DNA of 64,000 bases from Sinomonas cyclohexanicum (lineage in GTDB: Bacteria; Actinomycetota; Actinomycetes; Actinomycetales; Micrococcaceae), in the NCBI RefSeq assembly GCF_020886775.1, contig NZ_AP024525.1:2046001-2110000 (forward strand). The letters run 5' to 3'. This document shows, piece after piece, positions 9,979 through 18,350 of this stretch (positions are counted from its first letter, which is position 1; each line of letters begins with the position of its first letter). Below the pieces are notes generated by a model. It worked only from the letters and a program-made list of their open reading frames with translations. It did no database searches and was not told where the DNA came from. The translations under genes and the position numbers were made by a program.

Positions 9979-10979
9979 GCCGCCCTCCCGGGCCGGGCGG
10001 TCCTGGCGTCCGTGGCCTCGGCAGATTCCGCGGCGATGGCCAGGAACACGTCCTGGAGGTTCGCGCGTCCGAGTTCGAGGGTGTCCGGCATGATGCCGCG
10101 CGTGGCGAGCCATGAGGTGACGGAGACAAGGTCTGCTGGCGTCAGCTCGCCGTCGACCGTGTAGAGTCCGGCGCTCGTCTCGGTGACGGCGAGCGCGCCG
10201 CCGGCGGCCCGGGCACCGAATGCCTCGGCCAGTTGGAGCCCCGGGGTGCACCGTAGCGTCAGCCGGGTCTGGACGTCCTGCCGCTCGGCGAGGATCTCCG
10301 CAACAGTGCCGCTCGTGACGACGCGGCCCTGATCGAGGATGTGGACGACGTCGGCGAGCCGCTCGGCGTCGTCGAGGAGGTGCGTTGTGAGGATGACGCC
10401 GAGCCCGTCCTTGCGGAGGCCGTCGATGAGGTCGACGACGAGCTGCCGAGACTGGGGGTCGAGGCCGGCGCTGGGCTCGTCGAGGAAGACGACCTCGGGC
10501 CGGCCCACCAGGGCCGCCGCGAGCGCCACGCGCTGCTTCTGGCCGCCCGAGAGCCTCCGGATCGTCGTCGAGGCGAAATCATGGATGCCGAGGCGGTCTG
10601 CGAGGTCGTCCACCGGCTGCGGGTCCGTGTACATTCCTGCCACGTGCCTCAAGAGCGCGAGCGGGCGGGCCGAGGGGGGCAGGCCGCCCTCCTGGAGCAT
10701 GATGCCCACGCGGGAGCGCAGTTCGGCGTCGGCCGTCTCGGGGTCGCGTCCGAGGAGGCGCACGACGCCGTCCGTGCGCCTCTGCAGGCCCTGCGCGCAC
10801 TCGAGAGTGGTGGTCTTGCCGGCGCCGTTGACGCCGAGGATGACCGTGATCTCGCCCAGATTGGCGGTGAGGTCGACACCGGCGAGGACCCGCTTCATGC
10901 GGCCGTCAAGCGAGGGGACTGGCCCCACATCCTTCACAAGGCCCTCGATCTCGAGGCAGGGGGCACCGGTCTGTAGCAC
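9975..10979 (-). CDS. ABC exporter ATP-binding protein
   Basis: 334-aa ATPase pairing with the adjacent ABC-2 permease. Seen: Walker A GVNGAGKTTT, Q-loop GIMLQEGGLPPSA, signature LSGGQKQRV, Walker B EVVFLDEPSAGLDP and the switch His in LTTHLLDDAE. A C-terminal extension of about 110 residues, typical of DrrA-like exporters, precedes the stop. GTG start at 10979. It is divergent from sufR with about 146 bp between, so the promoters face each other there. Confidence 0.9.
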   Translation of the reverse strand: MLQTGAPCLEIEGLVKDVGPVPSLDGRMKRVLAGVDLTANLGEITVILGVNGAGKTTTLECAQGLQRRTDGVVRLLGRDPETADAELRSRVGIMLQEGGLPPSARPLALLRHVAGMYTDPQPVDDLADRLGIHDFASTTIRRLSGGQKQRVALAAALVGRPEVVFLDEPSAGLDPQSRQLVVDLIDGLRKDGLGVILTTHLLDDAERLADVVHILDQGRVVTSGTVAEILAERQDVQTRLTLRCTPGLQLAEAFGARAAGGALAVTETSAGLYTVDGELTPADLVSVTSWLATRGIMPDTLELGRANLQDVFLAIAAESAEATDARTARPGRAA

Positions 10980-11081
10980 CCGTCCATTCTACGCAGGGTA
11001 GTAGTGTGCGTTTCCGAGCGTGGGGGCGGCCGCGGGAGGGGCGGAGGGCCCTTCCCCGCTTCGCGGAGAGCGTGATAAGCA

Positions 11082-11118
11082 TCTCCTTACTGGAGACGGG
11101 CCCATTATTAGGCCATGA
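11082..11118 (+). promoter_or_regulatory. Candidate sufR promoter/operator
   Basis: Just before the GTG of sufR: a short inverted repeat TCTCC-TTACT-GGAGA (11082-11096), whose right arm overlaps a -35-like TGGAGA (11091-11096). Sixteen bases on is a -10-like CATGAT (11113-11118), seven bases before GTG 11126. No Shine-Dalgarno is visible, so a leaderless mRNA is possible. Assignment as the autoregulatory SufR site is a guess from position. Confidence 0.3.
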
Positions 11119-11125
11119 TTGTCTT

Positions 11126-11896
11126 GTGTATTCCGTGAAGGCGACCCCGGTGAGGTCGATACAGGCTGAACCGCGGCCCGACGCCGAGGACCGCACGCGC
11201 GACCGCGTCCTCAGCGCGGTCCTTGAGCACGGTCCCGTGAGCGCGGCCGAGCTCGGCGACATGCTCAACGTCACCCCGGCCGCCGTGCGGCGCCACCTCG
11301 ACGCCCTGACCGAGGCCGGCGTCGTGGAGGTCAAGCGGGTCGCGACGTCGGGCACGGGCGCCGGGCGCCCCGCCCGCCGCTACGTTCTCACCTCGCGCGG
11401 CCAGTCGACCATCGGGGACGACTACCTCGACATCGCCCGCAAGGCGCTCGAGCGGCTCTCCGAGCTGGGCGGCGCCGGCGCGGTCGAGGACTTCGCCCAT
11501 GAGCGCTTCGCGGCCATGGAGCGGCGCTATCGTCCGCTCGTGGACGCTGCGGGCAGCGACGTCGCTGCACGTTCCCGGGCCCTTGCAGAGGCCCTCACCG
11601 CGGACGGCTTTGTCGCCTCCGCTGCGACGGTGCAGGGCAAGGCGCCGCTCCCCGCGCACCTCGCGAGCGTCCAGCTGTGCCAGGGGCATTGCCCCGTGCA
11701 GCAGCTCGCTGCCGAGTTCCCGGTGTTCTGCGACAGCGAGACGGCGGCATTCTCGCGCCTCCTGGGCGTGGACGTCCGCAGGCTCTCGACGCTCGCGCAG
11801 GGCGGCCACGTGTGCACAACCCACATTCCTACCGGGCGGGCCCAGCTCACGGGCCACGCCTCCGAGACCACAACCGAGCAGCAAGAGAGGCCGTGA
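11126..11896 (+). CDS. sufR: SufR, Fe-S cluster-sensing repressor of the suf operon
   Basis: ArsR/DeoR-type winged-helix regulator, about 256 aa. N-terminal [27 protein letters not shown], then a wing with [10 protein letters not shown]. The C-terminal half carries cysteines spaced Cx3Cx12Cx27C (about residues 185, 189, 202, 230), the same spacing as the cluster-binding cysteines of Mycobacterium SufR. In that family the [4Fe-4S] form represses suf and loss of the cluster derepresses it. Start uncertain: GTG 11126 or GTG 11135; an open frame reaches 11006. Its stop overlaps the sufB start by one base, so it is cotranscribed with and presumably represses this operon. Confidence 0.92.
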   Translation: MYSVKATPVRSIQAEPRPDAEDRTRDRVLSAVLEHGPVSAAELGDMLNVTPAAVRRHLDALTEAGVVEVKRVATSGTGAGRPARRYVLTSRGQSTIGDDYLDIARKALERLSELGGAGAVEDFAHERFAAMERRYRPLVDAAGSDVAARSRALAEALTADGFVASAATVQGKAPLPAHLASVQLCQGHCPVQQLAAEFPVFCDSETAAFSRLLGVDVRRLSTLAQGGHVCTTHIPTGRAQLTGHASETTTEQQERP

Positions 11897-13383
11897 TGAC
11901 GGATCAGATAGCTGAGAACCGCACCTCGACGGGCGGTGACCAGGCGGGTGCCGGGTCCACGGTGATCGCCGAGATCCTGGAGAAGAACCCGGAGCTCCAT
12001 GGGATCGGCACCTACGAGTACGGATGGGCCGACAAGGACGATGCCGGCGCGCACGCGCGCCGCGGCCTCAGCGAGGACGTGGTCCGGGACATCTCGTCCA
12101 AGAAGGGCGAGCCCGAGTGGATGCTCGATCTCCGCCTCAAGGGCCTGAAGTACTTCGACCGCAAGCCCATGCCGCTGTGGGGTGCCGACCTCTCCGGCAT
12201 CGACTTCGACAACATCAAGTACTTCGTCCGCTCCACCGAGAAGCAGGCGCAGTCGTGGGAGGACCTCCCCGAGGACATCCGCACCACCTACGAGCGCCTC
12301 GGCATTCCCGAGGCCGAGCGGTCCCGGCTCGTGGCCGGCGTCGCGGCCCAGTACGAGTCCGAGGTCGTGTACCACCAGATCCGCGAGGACCTTGAGGCCC
12401 AGGGCGTGATCTTCCTCGACACGGACACCGCGCTCAAGGAGCACCCGGAGTTCTTCACCGAGTACTTCGGCACCGTGATCCCGGCCGGCGACAACAAGTT
12501 CGCCTCGCTCAACACGGCCGTGTGGTCCGGCGGCTCGTTCGTGTACGTGCCCAAGGGCGTCCACGTCGAGATCCCGCTTCAGGCCTACTTCCGCATCAAC
12601 ACGGAGAACATGGGCCAGTTCGAGCGGACGCTGATCATCGCGGACGAGGACTCCTACGTCCACTACATCGAGGGCTGCACCGCCCCGATCTACACGTCCG
12701 ACTCGCTGCACTCGGCCGTCGTCGAGATCATCGTGAAGAAGGGCGCCCGCGTCCGGTACACGACGATCCAGAACTGGTCGACCAACGTGTACAACCTCGT
12801 GACCAAGCGCGCCATCTGCCACGAGGGCGCCACCATGGAGTGGATCGACGGCAACATCGGCTCGAAGGTCACCATGAAGTACCCGGCCGTGTACCTGGTC
12901 GGGGAGCACGCCAAGGGCGAGACCCTCTCGATCGCGTTCGCCGGCGAGGGCCAGCACCAGGACACCGGGTCGAAGATGGTCCACATCGCGCCGAACACGA
13001 AGTCCTCCATCGTCTCCAAGTCGGTGGCCCGCGGCGGCGGCCGCTCGGCGTACCGCGGCCTCGTGCAGGTCCGCGAGGGCGCAAAGCACTCCGCCAACAC
13101 GGTGCGCTGCGACGCGCTGCTCGTGGACACCATCTCGCGCTCCGACACGTACCCGTACATCGACATCCGTGAGGACGACGTGGTGCTCGGCCACGAGGCG
13201 ACCGTCTCCCGCGTGTCCGAGGAGCAGCTCTTCTACCTCATGTCCCGTGGCATGCCCGAGGACGAGGCCATGGCGATGATCGTGCGCGGCTTCATCGAGC
13301 CGATCGCGCGCGAGCTCCCCATGGAGTACGCCCTCGAACTGAACCGCCTGATCGAACTGCAGATGGAAGGGTCCGTCGGCTGA
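11896..13383 (+). CDS. sufB: SufB, Fe-S cluster scaffold subunit
   Basis: 495-aa core of the SufBC2D complex that builds Fe-S clusters. Seen: the N-terminal [11 protein letters not shown] region, [22 protein letters not shown]-like [19 protein letters not shown], the EGCTAP strand carrying the conserved Cys, and the C-terminal [23 protein letters not shown] at 11896 (TGATG overlap with sufR) has GAGAGG upstream. It overlaps sufD by one base. Cytoplasmic. Confidence 0.97.
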   Translation: MTDQIAENRTSTGGDQAGAGSTVIAEILEKNPELHGIGTYEYGWADKDDAGAHARRGLSEDVVRDISSKKGEPEWMLDLRLKGLKYFDRKPMPLWGADLSGIDFDNIKYFVRSTEKQAQSWEDLPEDIRTTYERLGIPEAERSRLVAGVAAQYESEVVYHQIREDLEAQGVIFLDTDTALKEHPEFFTEYFGTVIPAGDNKFASLNTAVWSGGSFVYVPKGVHVEIPLQAYFRINTENMGQFERTLIIADEDSYVHYIEGCTAPIYTSDSLHSAVVEIIVKKGARVRYTTIQNWSTNVYNLVTKRAICHEGATMEWIDGNIGSKVTMKYPAVYLVGEHAKGETLSIAFAGEGQHQDTGSKMVHIAPNTKSSIVSKSVARGGGRSAYRGLVQVREGAKHSANTVRCDALLVDTISRSDTYPYIDIREDDVVLGHEATVSRVSEEQLFYLMSRGMPEDEAMAMIVRGFIEPIARELPMEYALELNRLIELQMEGSVG

Positions 13384-14672
13384 TGACCGAGATGACTGAA
13401 CAGAAGACCGCGCAGAACACCGGCATCGGCGCCCCGGCGATCCCCGGCCTCACGGAGGAGGGGGAGAGCCTGACCCCCCTCGAGCCGGCCGAGCAGACAC
13501 TCAGCCCGCTCGGGGGCGCGGCCGCCAAGTCCCACTCCCACGGCGGCGGCTACGGCATCCCCGACAGCTCCCGCGCGGGGCGCCTGACCTCGTACCGGCT
13601 CGAGGACTTCCCGGCCGTCAAGGGCACTGAAGAAGAGTGGCGCTTCACGCCGCTCAAGCGGCTCGGCGGCCTGCACACCGCAGCGCTCGACGGCGCCGCG
13701 CCGGCCGTCGCTGTCGAGGCGCCGGAGCAGGTGCGCGTCGAGACCGTGGGCCGCGACGACGCCCGCATCGGCACCGCCGGCATCCCGGAGGACCGCGTGT
13801 CCGCCAACGCGTGGGCTCACTTCGCCGAGGCCACCGTCGTGACAGTCCCGGCCGGGGCAGAGCTCGACGAGCGCGTCCTCGTCACCCTCACGGGCGCCGG
13901 CCTCGCCGCAGCAGCCCAGCACCTCGTGGTCGTGGCCGAGAAGGGGGCGCGCGCCGTCGTCGTGCTCAACCACGTCGGCCAGGCGGTCGTGTCCGAGAAC
14001 GTCGAGATCGTGCTCGAGGACGGCGCCGACCTGACGGTCGTGACCCTCCAGGAGTGGAGCGACGACTCGGTGCATGCGTCGAGCCAGCAGGTCAAGATCG
14101 GCCGCGATGCCCACCTCAAGCACCTCGTGGTCAGCCTCGGCGGATCGCTCGTGCGCATGACGCCGACCGCGCGCTTCGGCGCGCCCGGCGGCGAGGCCGA
14201 GCTGTACGGCCTGTACTTCGCCGACGCCGGCCAGCACCTCGAGCACCGCACGTTCGTGGACCACGGCCAGCCCAACTGTGTCTCGAACGTCCTGTACAAG
14301 GGCGCGCTGCAGGGCAAGGACGCGCGCACGGTGTGGATCGGGGACGTGCTGATCCAGAAGCAGGCCGAGGGCACCGACAGCTACGAGAAGAACCAGAACC
14401 TGGTCCTCACCGACGGCTGCCGCGCGGACTCCGTGCCGAACCTTGAGATCGAGACGGGCCTCATCGAGGGCGCCGGCCACGCGAGCGCGACCGGCCGCTT
14501 CGACGACGAGCACCTGTTCTACCTCATGGCCCGTGGCATCCCCGAAGCTGTGGCGCGGCGCCTCGTGGTGCGCGGCTTCCTGAACGAGATCATCCAGAAG
14601 ATCGGCGTTCCGGCCATCGAGGAACACCTGACGGAGGCCGTCGAGCGCGAGCTCGACGCCAGCGACAACTGA
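13383..14672 (+). CDS. sufD: SufD, Fe-S cluster assembly subunit
   Basis: 429-aa SufB paralogue that partners SufB and SufC. Seen: an N-terminal SRAGRLTSYRLEDFPAVKGTEEEWRF region, the beta-helix core, EHRTFVDHGQPNCVSNVLYKG with the conserved His/Cys, and the C-terminal LMARGIPEAVARRLVVRGFLNEI matching the SufB ending. A Gly/His stretch (KSHSHGGGYGIPDSS) near residue 45 is typical of actinobacterial SufD. Start at ATG 13383, one base overlapping the sufB stop; a second in-frame ATG lies nine bases on. Confidence 0.96.
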   Translation: MTEMTEQKTAQNTGIGAPAIPGLTEEGESLTPLEPAEQTLSPLGGAAAKSHSHGGGYGIPDSSRAGRLTSYRLEDFPAVKGTEEEWRFTPLKRLGGLHTAALDGAAPAVAVEAPEQVRVETVGRDDARIGTAGIPEDRVSANAWAHFAEATVVTVPAGAELDERVLVTLTGAGLAAAAQHLVVVAEKGARAVVVLNHVGQAVVSENVEIVLEDGADLTVVTLQEWSDDSVHASSQQVKIGRDAHLKHLVVSLGGSLVRMTPTARFGAPGGEAELYGLYFADAGQHLEHRTFVDHGQPNCVSNVLYKGALQGKDARTVWIGDVLIQKQAEGTDSYEKNQNLVLTDGCRADSVPNLEIETGLIEGAGHASATGRFDDEHLFYLMARGIPEAVARRLVVRGFLNEIIQKIGVPAIEEHLTEAVERELDASDN

Positions 14673-14698
14673 GAACCCTTCCACCATTTTCTGACTTC

Positions 14699-14715
14699 GC
14701 CCGGGGGACCCGGGC
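14699..14715 (+). other. Small hairpin in the sufD-sufC gap
   Basis: GCCCGGG-GGA-CCCGGGC, a 7-bp stem with a three-base loop in the 59-bp gap between sufD and sufC, ending just before the GGAG ribosome-binding site of sufC. It could tune the sufC level or mRNA stability; it is too weak to call a terminator. Confidence 0.4.
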
Positions 14716-14731
14716 ACTAGGAGAGCACCAC

Positions 14732-15496
14732 ATGTCGACTCTGGAGATCAAGGACCTGCACGTTTCGATCGAGACCGAGCAGGGCGTCAAGGAGATCCTC
14801 AAGGGCGTGACCCTCACCGTGAAGACCGGCGAGACGCACGCGATCATGGGCCCCAACGGGTCCGGCAAGTCCACGCTGGCCTCGACGATCGCGGGCCACC
14901 CGCGCTACACGGTCACCTCGGGCACCATCACGCTCGACGGCGAGGACGTCCTCGCGATGAGCGTGGACGAGCGCGCCCGCGCCGGCCTGTTCCTGGCCAT
15001 GCAGTACCCCGTGGAGATCCCGGGCGTGACCATGACCAACTTCCTGCGCACCGCCAAGACGGCGATCGACGGCAAGGCCCCGGCCATCCGCACCTGGACC
15101 AAGGACGTCAAGGCCGCCATGGAGCAGCTGCGCATCGACGCCGACTTCGCCCAGCGCAACGTCAACGAGGGCTTCTCGGGCGGCGAGAAGAAGCGCGTCG
15201 AGATCCTCCAGCTCGAGCTCTTCAAGCCGAAGTTCGCCGTCCTCGACGAGACCGACTCGGGCCTCGACGTCGACGCGCTCAAGGTGGTCTCCGAGGGCGT
15301 CAACCGCGCCCAGGAGGAGGGCAACATGGGCACGCTCCTCATCACCCACTACACGCGGATCCTGCGCTACATCAAGCCGCAGTTCGTCCACGTCTTCGTG
15401 GACGGCAAGATCGCCGAGCAGGGCGGCCCCGAGCTCGCCGACCGGCTCGAGGACGAGGGCTACGACCGCTACGTGGCCGCCGCGGCGCAGGCCTGA
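14732..15496 (+). CDS. sufC: SufC, ATPase of the Fe-S assembly complex
   Basis: 254-aa ABC-type ATPase that drives the SufBD scaffold. Seen: Walker A GPNGSGKST, Q-loop LAMQYPVEIPG, SufC-specific signature FSGGEKKRVEILQ, and Walker B KFAVLDETDSGLDVDAL (ETDSGLD is diagnostic for SufC). H-loop in LITHYTRIL, and the C-terminal PQFVHVFVDGKI strand. GGAG ribosome-binding site and ATG at 14732. It is followed directly by a SufT-like gene rather than by sufS/sufU. Confidence 0.97.
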   Translation: MSTLEIKDLHVSIETEQGVKEILKGVTLTVKTGETHAIMGPNGSGKSTLASTIAGHPRYTVTSGTITLDGEDVLAMSVDERARAGLFLAMQYPVEIPGVTMTNFLRTAKTAIDGKAPAIRTWTKDVKAAMEQLRIDADFAQRNVNEGFSGGEKKRVEILQLELFKPKFAVLDETDSGLDVDALKVVSEGVNRAQEEGNMGTLLITHYTRILRYIKPQFVHVFVDGKIAEQGGPELADRLEDEGYDRYVAAAAQA

Positions 15497-15538
15497 TCCA
15501 CGGCCACGGCCAACCATTTCGCTAAAGGGAAGGCACTG

Positions 15539-15868
15539 ATGACAGAGATCCAGCCCGCACCGACCGCGCTCGAGGATGTCGAGGAGCGTCTCAAGGACGT
15601 GATCGACCCCGAACTCGGCGTCAACGTCGTGGACCTGGGGCTCGTCTATGGGCTCGAGTACGGCGAGGACGGAGCGCTGCTGATCAGCATGACGCTCACG
15701 ACCGCCGCATGCCCGCTCACGGACATCCTCGAAGAGCAGGTCGGCCAGGTCCTCGACGGCGTCGTGGACGAGTGGCGCCTCAACTGGGTGTGGATGCCGC
15801 CGTGGGGTCCCGAGCGGATCACCGAGGACGGCCGCGACCAGATGCGCGCGCTCGGCTTCAACATCTAG
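15539..15868 (+). CDS. SufT-like MIP18/DUF59 Fe-S maturation protein
   Basis: 109-aa small cytoplasmic protein of the MIP18 (DUF59) family. Seen: VEERLKDVIDPELGVNVVDLGLVYGL and MTLTTAACPLTDILEEQV, containing the conserved Asp-Pro-Glu and the single reactive Cys, and the family ending WMPPWGPERITEDGRDQMRALGF-like. Related SufT proteins help maturation or transfer of Fe-S clusters. AAGGGAAGG ribosome-binding site before the ATG at 15539, 42 bp after sufC, so it is the last gene of the operon, followed by a strong hairpin. Confidence 0.9.
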   Translation: MTEIQPAPTALEDVEERLKDVIDPELGVNVVDLGLVYGLEYGEDGALLISMTLTTAACPLTDILEEQVGQVLDGVVDEWRLNWVWMPPWGPERITEDGRDQMRALGFNI

Positions 15869-15887
15869 CTCCGGCTCCCTCCCGGCA

Positions 15888-15943
15888 AGCACGACGGCGG
15901 CCGGTCGCCTTCCGCGCGGAAGGCGACCGGCCGCCGTCGTGCT
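15888..15943. terminator. 56-base perfect palindrome, GCACGACGGCG family
   Basis: Perfect 28+28 base inverted repeat between the convergent SufT-like gene and the metallopeptidase gene. The outer arms are AGCACGACGGCGG and its complement. It should act as a terminator in both directions, and is the largest member of a hairpin family sharing these outer arms across the window. Confidence 0.85.
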
Positions 15944-15956
15944 CCGGACTCAGGTC

Positions 15957-16868
15957 TCACACGCTCCCGGTGAGGGTGTTGCACTGGTTCAGGTCCCCGC
16001 CCTGGAAGCCCCGCATGAACCATGTCTGGCGCTGTTGGCTCGTGCCATGGGTGTAGCTCTCGGGGTTGGTGCGGCCGGTCGCGGCCTTCTGGATGCGGTC
16101 GTCACCGACGGATGCCGCAGCGGAGAGTGCGTCCTGGACATCCTTCTGGGTGATGGGCTGAAGGAACGGCTTGCCCGTGGCGGGATCGTTCGTGGTGCTC
16201 GCGGCGTGCGCCCACATTCCGGCGAGGCAGTCCGCCTGGAGCTCGACGCGGACGCTGCCCGACTGCGCGCCCTGCGGGTCCTTCTGCGCGTAGCCGAGTG
16301 TGCCGACGAGGTCCTGCACGTGGTGACCGAACTCGTGGGCCACGACGTACTCCTGGGCGAGGGGCCCGCCGGAGGACCCGAAGCGGGTCACGAGCTCGTC
16401 GAAGAAGCCCGGGTCGAAGTACGCGGTCGTGTCGGTCGGGCAGTAGAACGGGCCCACGTCTGTGGTCGCGGGGCCGCACCCCGTCGAGGTCTGGCCAGAG
16501 AAGATCACTGCCTGCGGCTTGGTGTACTTGCTGCCGTTCTTGCTGAAGTAGTCGGTCCAGAACGCATTGACACTGTTGACCGTGCCGACGATCCGGCAGT
16601 CGAGGCGCGCCGCGGCGTCCGCGCCGGTCTTGCACTCGCTCGTGCCGCCGGCCGCGCCCACAGGCTGCTGCTGGCCCGCATCCTGTCCGCCGCCCGTGAG
16701 GTCGCTGAGGATGCTGGGGTTCACGCCGAGGAGGGTGAGGACGAGGACCAGGATCGCTCCGCCTACGCCGCCGCCGATCATCGTGCCGCGCCCGAAGCGC
16801 CCGCCACCGCCGCCGCGCCGGTCCTCGACCTGGGACGGGTCGAGCTGGGCGCCGTCATTGAAACTCAT
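15957..16868 (-). CDS. Neutral zinc metallopeptidase (YpfJ family)
   Basis: 303-aa predicted membrane-anchored protease. Cytoplasmic Gly/Arg-rich N-terminus, one membrane helix (about residues 30-48, MIGGGVGGAILVLVLTLLGV), then an outer domain. The zinc site is VAHEFGHHVQ (HExxH), with a downstream ELQADCLAGMWA that supplies the third ligand in this family. Two conserved motifs, DYFSKNG and AYFDPGFFDEL, also fit. Substrates of the family are unknown. ATG start at 16868; divergent from the acyl-CoA ligase gene and convergent with the suf operon. Confidence 0.9.
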   Translation of the reverse strand: MSFNDGAQLDPSQVEDRRGGGGGRFGRGTMIGGGVGGAILVLVLTLLGVNPSILSDLTGGGQDAGQQQPVGAAGGTSECKTGADAAARLDCRIVGTVNSVNAFWTDYFSKNGSKYTKPQAVIFSGQTSTGCGPATTDVGPFYCPTDTTAYFDPGFFDELVTRFGSSGGPLAQEYVVAHEFGHHVQDLVGTLGYAQKDPQGAQSGSVRVELQADCLAGMWAHAASTTNDPATGKPFLQPITQKDVQDALSAAASVGDDRIQKAATGRTNPESYTHGTSQQRQTWFMRGFQGGDLNQCNTLTGSV

Positions 16869-16940
16869 GACCACAGGGTAACTTGCGCCGTGTGACGCCG
16901 CCGCCCGTGGGGTTGGGCGCGGCGCCGATAGACTGGGGGG

Positions 16941-18350
16941 ATGCCCTTTCTGGACCGGCTCTCGCGCTGGGCGGCCGAGAAACCGCACGAGCCCGCCGTC
17001 GTGTGCGGGCGCGAGCGCCTCTCGTGGCGACAGCTGCACGACAAGGCCGCGGACCTCGCGAGCTCCGGTGAGCCGACCGCCGTCCTGCGCCAGCGCAACG
17101 GCGTCGACTTCGCCGTGCGGTGGGCCGCCGGGGTGGCAGGGGAGCGCGAGTGCGCGGTGCTCGACCCGACGTGGCCCGACGAGCTCGTGGCGGAGGTGGA
17201 GGGCCGCCTCGAGGAACGGTGGGGCGCCGCGCCAGGTCGGCGGCTCGACCCGGCGTCTCTCGCCGACGGAAGCGCCGAATCCAGCTTCCTCGTGGGCCTC
17301 ACCTCCGGCACAACCAGCGTGCCCAAGGCGTTCAGCCGGTCGAGGCGCTCGTGGCTGCGTTCCTTCGAGGTGTCCACGGCAGCCTTCCGCCTCTCGCAGG
17401 ACGATCAGGTCCTCGCGCCCGGTCCGCTCTCGGCCAGCCTCAACCTGTACACCCTCTCCGAGTGCCTCTGGGCCGGGGCCACCTTCCACACGCTCCCGGC
17501 GTTCGACGTCGGCGACGCCCACGCCGAGATCACCGGCCGGGGCATCACGCGGCTCGTCCTCGTCCCCACCATGCTGCGCGTGCTCGCCGAGCGGGGGCTC
17601 ACGGGGGACGTCGACGCGAGCGGCGTGACCGCCGTCGTGTGCTCCGGGCAGAAGCTGGACCGACGCACGCTTGAGGCCGTGCGGCGGTGGGCGCCCCGCG
17701 CGGTCGTGTGGGAGTACTACGGTGCGTCGGAGCTCTCGTTCGTCGCGGCGAGCAGCCACGAGCCCGGCGCGCAGCCCGCACAGGTGGGGACCGGCGTCGG
17801 GCGCGCGTTCGAGGGGGTGGAGCTCGCGATCCTCGATGACGACGGCGCACCGGTCGCCGGGGGCGAGACGGGCAACATCTGCGTGCGCAGTGACCTCGTC
17901 TCGGACGGCTACGTGTGGGGCGACGACGGGCAGGCGTTCACACGCCTCGGCGGCATGTGCACGGTGCGCGACCAAGGGTTCCTCGACGGCGAGGAGCTCC
18001 ACGTTCTCGGCCGCACACAGGACATGATCAATACGGGCGGACACAACGTGTACCCGCACGAGGTCGAGGCGGCCCTCGCGATGCTGCCCGGCGTGGCGGA
18101 AGTGGTCGTGGCCGGGGTGCCGGACGACGTCCGCGGGCAGCGCGTCGTCGCAGGGATCGTGCCCTCGCACGCCGGGCTGTGCCAGGCGCAGGTCCGTGCT
18201 GCGCTCGAGGGGCATCTCACCCCCGCGAAGCGGCCCCTCCAGTACCTCCGCCTGGATACGCTCCCCGTGACCGAGCGTGGCAAGCTCTCGCGGACTGAGT
18301 TCCAGCGGTGGGTGCTGGAGGGGGACCGGCGTGCCGCTCCGCTCGCCTAG
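16941..18350 (+). CDS. AMP-dependent acyl-CoA ligase (YhfT-like)
   Basis: 469-aa ANL-superfamily ligase that would activate a carboxylic acid via an acyl-AMP. Seen: P-loop-like LTSGTTSVPKAFSRS, the YYGASEL motif, the hinge GRTQDMINTGGHNVYPHEVE and the C-terminal catalytic Lys in PVTERGKLSRTEF. It is somewhat shorter than typical acyl-CoA ligases. The next gene, a thiolase homologue, overlaps by 20 bases, and the BioMNY genes converge on the pair. In Bacillus subtilis the similar yhfT/yhfS pair is cotranscribed with a BioY and is BirA-regulated, so a link to biotin or pimelate metabolism is plausible. The substrate cannot be read from sequence. Confidence 0.8.
   Translation: MPFLDRLSRWAAEKPHEPAVVCGRERLSWRQLHDKAADLASSGEPTAVLRQRNGVDFAVRWAAGVAGERECAVLDPTWPDELVAEVEGRLEERWGAAPGRRLDPASLADGSAESSFLVGLTSGTTSVPKAFSRSRRSWLRSFEVSTAAFRLSQDDQVLAPGPLSASLNLYTLSECLWAGATFHTLPAFDVGDAHAEITGRGITRLVLVPTMLRVLAERGLTGDVDASGVTAVVCSGQKLDRRTLEAVRRWAPRAVVWEYYGASELSFVAASSHEPGAQPAQVGTGVGRAFEGVELAILDDDGAPVAGGETGNICVRSDLVSDGYVWGDDGQAFTRLGGMCTVRDQGFLDGEELHVLGRTQDMINTGGHNVYPHEVEAALAMLPGVAEVVVAGVPDDVRGQRVVAGIVPSHAGLCQAQVRAALEGHLTPAKRPLQYLRLDTLPVTERGKLSRTEFQRWVLEGDRRAAPLA

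Noticed and set aside
10732-10760. Palindrome GAGGCGCAC...GTGCGCCTC as a further dispersed repeat
   Set aside because: It lies inside the ABC ATPase coding region and lacks the GCACGACGGCG arm; probably codon-driven coincidence.
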